Program-made: the position numbers and the translations under genes | DNA from: Cafeteria roenbergensis | Taxonomy: Eukaryota > Sar > Bigyra > Bicosoecida > Cafeteriaceae | Direction of reading: 5' to 3' | DNA: 64,000 bases | Assembly: GCA_008330645.1 (NCBI GenBank) | Contig: VLTN01000018.1 | Location: 372,001 to 436,000, forward strand | The notes under the pieces: generated by a model | What the model was told of the DNA's origin: nothing | What the model saw: the letters and a program-made list of their open reading frames with translations, nothing else | Database searches by the model: none | Part shown: piece after piece, positions 62,462-64,000 of the stretch | Layout: every line of letters starts with the position of its first letter | Position numbering within the stretch: position 1 is the stretch's first letter

Positions 62462-64000
62462 CTACCCCACGTCCGCATCGCCTTGGCCGGCGTCAGGCTG
62501 CCCTGCGCCGTCAGCGGCGCAGGAGATGGCCATCGCGATTTGAACGGCCAGGTCTTCGTCTGTCGGCTGGTGCGAGTGCCCCAGGCCGAACGCAGCAGCG
62601 CTGCCGGCGGACGACGACCGAGCCAGCTGCCCGGCCGCGCCGCCGGCCGCTGCCTCTTGGCTGCTGGCCTGCAGAGCTGCTTGCAGGTCCGCCTCCTCCA
62701 GGGCGTCAGCGGCGTTGCCCCGCCCCACCGCGGCGCTCAGCTGCGATCGACGAATGGCCTCTTGCATGAGCTCATCGGCGTCGCTCTCCGGCGGCGCGCT
62801 GTCGCCCACTGACGCTGCAAGCGCGGCCGCCAGCGCGGCTTGGTCGTCCTCTTGGTGACTGGCGAGCGCAGCAGACTCCGCCAGAGCAGCAGCCATGAGG
62901 GCGTCCTCGTCCGACGCGGCGGCAGTACTCGCCGCAGAGCTGGAGCCCCCCTCCCCCACTGAGGCAGCAAGGGCCGCCGCCACCAGGGCGTCCTCGTCGT
63001 CCTTCGACTGCGCCGCCACCCTGGACCGTTCCAGCGCCTCCTGGAGCGATCGCTCCTCGGCCTCGGCAGCCGTCGCAGCCTGCACCCGCATCAACAGCTC
63101 CGCCTCGGTCTGGCCCGCTGGGGCGCCAGATCCGCCCGAAACACCTTCCCCGCCGCCCGCGCTACCAGCGCCAGCCCCTGCAACGGGCGCCGCCCCGGCA
63201 GCGCCGCCGGCGGCGCCCATCGACAGCGCCAGGGCCTGGTCGAGCATCAGGCCCTCCTCGAACGACTGTCGGCTGGCCTGCAGCGCAGCGACGAGCTCTG
63301 CATCGCTGTCTGCACCAGCCGCGCCCGCCGCGGCCGAAGACGACGAGGACGACGACGAGGACGACGACGAAGGGGCGCCGCCGGCGCCCGCCGAACCGGT
63401 TCCGATGCCGCCGGCGCCCATGGTGCGCGCCACAATGCCAGCGGCGCCCGCGCGTGCGGCAGCGATGGCGGCCTCCTCCGTCCTTCCGGCCGTCGCCGGG
63501 TCCAGCAGCGCGCCGGCGGAGCGAGCCCCCACGATGGAGTCGTAGTGCCCCCCCCCGTAGTATGACAGCCGCACCGGCTCCATCCCCGGGAGCGCCGCTC
63601 CTGCGTACCGCATGATGACCCGGGCGCCCTCCGCCCCGGGCGCGCCGCTCCACACCTCGATGGGCCGGCGGTAGAGCTCGTGAAAGGCGACGAGCTCGGG
63701 CTCCCCGCCCCACACGGCGTTGCGGGCCATCGACCGGAGGTAGGCCGCAACGCCCTCGTCGCCGTCCTCCACGAACCCGCGCAGCCACTCGCTGTTGGCC
63801 GCCAGGTAGTCCACGGCGGCCTGCCGGCAGCGCGCGTGCAGCTCCGGCGCGCCGTACACCTGGTGGGCGATGGAGCGGAACAGGCAGTTGCCGTCGCCCT
63901 CCTGGGGCGCGATGCGCAGCCCGGAACGGGCCAGGCCGGCCTCGAAACGGTCAAAGTCCGTGGTTCCGGACTGCAGCGCTGGCTGGTGCTGCGGCTGCCG
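62462..64000 (-). CDS. OTUD5: OTUD5-like deubiquitinase with UIM array, N-terminus off the window
   Basis: Cysteine protease of the OTU family that removes ubiquitin. The frame is open to the right edge (513 codons inside the window), so the N-terminus is missing. The OTU core starts at once: EGDGNCLFRSIAHQVYG with catalytic Asp and Cys (Cys codon at 63886-63884), the variable loop DEGVAAYLRSMARNAVWGGE, YRRPIEVW, and RLSYYGGGHYDSIV with the catalytic His. The order, with YRRPIEVW and the HYDS ending, fits the OTUD5 (DUBA) branch. The C-terminal ~330 residues hold about eight UIM-like helices: e.g. DAELVAALQASRQS, SLQEALERSR, DEDALVAAALAASVG, DEDALMAAALAESA, DQAALAAALAASVG, LMQEAIRRSQ, DLQAALQASSQE, DEDLAVQIAMAIS. 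Animal OTUD5 has a single C-terminal UIM. Confidence 0.88.
   Translation of the reverse strand, partial: RQPQHQPALQSGTTDFDRFEAGLARSGLRIAPQEGDGNCLFRSIAHQVYGAPELHARCRQAAVDYLAANSEWLRGFVEDGDEGVAAYLRSMARNAVWGGEPELVAFHELYRRPIEVWSGAPGAEGARVIMRYAGAALPGMEPVRLSYYGGGHYDSIVGARSAGALLDPATAGRTEEAAIAAARAGAAGIVARTMGAGGIGTGSAGAGGAPSSSSSSSSSSSSAAAGAAGADSDAELVAALQASRQSFEEGLMLDQALALSMGAAGGAAGAAPVAGAGAGSAGGGEGVSGGSGAPAGQTEAELLMRVQAATAAEAEERSLQEALERSRVAAQSKDDEDALVAAALAASVGEGGSSSAASTAAASDEDALMAAALAESAALASHQEDDQAALAAALAASVGDSAPPESDADELMQEAIRRSQLSAAVGRGNAADALEEADLQAALQASSQEAAAGGAAGQLARSSSAGSAAAFGLGHSHQPTDEDLAVQIAMAISCAADGAGQPDAGQGDADVG
63335..63372 (-). repeat. GAC/TCG triplet tract coding polyserine
   Basis: Near-pure GACGAC triplets on the plus strand encode a Ser run just after the OTU domain. 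Confidence 0.75.

Noticed and set aside
1-64000. Mobile elements, integrated virus remnants, CRISPR arrays, origins or rRNA/tRNA genes
   Set aside because: No reverse transcriptase, transposase, integrase, capsid or terminal-repeat signal was seen; the repeats present are simple or codon-type tracts.

Overview
The window is nuclear DNA of a eukaryote with a very GC-rich (about 70% by eye), gene-dense, intron-poor genome, most likely a flagellated unicellular alga or related protist. The evidence is: spliceosomal introns (all GT...GCAG), 26S proteasome, CRL4-type and OTU ubiquitin genes, a B-type-like CDK, a gamma-tubulin complex subunit, and a motile-cilium protein (CFAP100). There are no bacterial operons, ribosome binding sites, RNA genes, CRISPR arrays or mobile elements that I can support. 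The clade cannot be fixed from this window. The CDK looks green-lineage B-type, but haptophyte or stramenopile origin is not excluded.

Sixteen protein genes are supported. From left to right: (1) a large secreted EGF/TIG/EF-hand protein running off the left edge (-); (2) RPN3/PSMD3 (-); (3) DGAT2 (+); (4) a PSTALRE CDK (-); (5) an NHL-repeat protein (+); (6) an NYN-like protein (+); (7) a CDT2/DTL WD40 protein (-); (8) a 3,785-residue disordered protein ending in an acid-phosphatase-type HAD domain (-); (9) a four-RRM protein (+); (10) an F-box/ARM-like protein (-); (11) a 2,478-residue kelch protein (+); (12) GCP2, a gamma-tubulin complex subunit (-); (13) a conserved EF-hand-like protein (+); (14) CFAP100 (-); (15) an aromatic L-amino-acid decarboxylase (+); (16) an OTUD5-like deubiquitinase with many UIMs, running off the right edge (-).

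The gene order largely alternates in strand, giving six head-to-head pairs with 140-720 bp between start codons and six tail-to-tail pairs. Ten introns could be placed by joining protein-homologous frames. Nine donors are GTGAG and one is GTAAG; all ten acceptors are GCAG, and most introns lie within the first 75 codons. Several genes carry very large low-complexity, single-exon extensions, including genes 1, 5, 6, 8 and 11 and the N-terminal half of 12.

Two themes recur. Ubiquitin/cell cycle: RPN3, CDK, CDT2, F-box, OTUD5. Microtubule/cilium: GCP2, CFAP100, with the EF-hand-like gene between them. These are functional coincidences of neighbours, not operons. Many long antisense open frames exist only because of the base composition and were left out.
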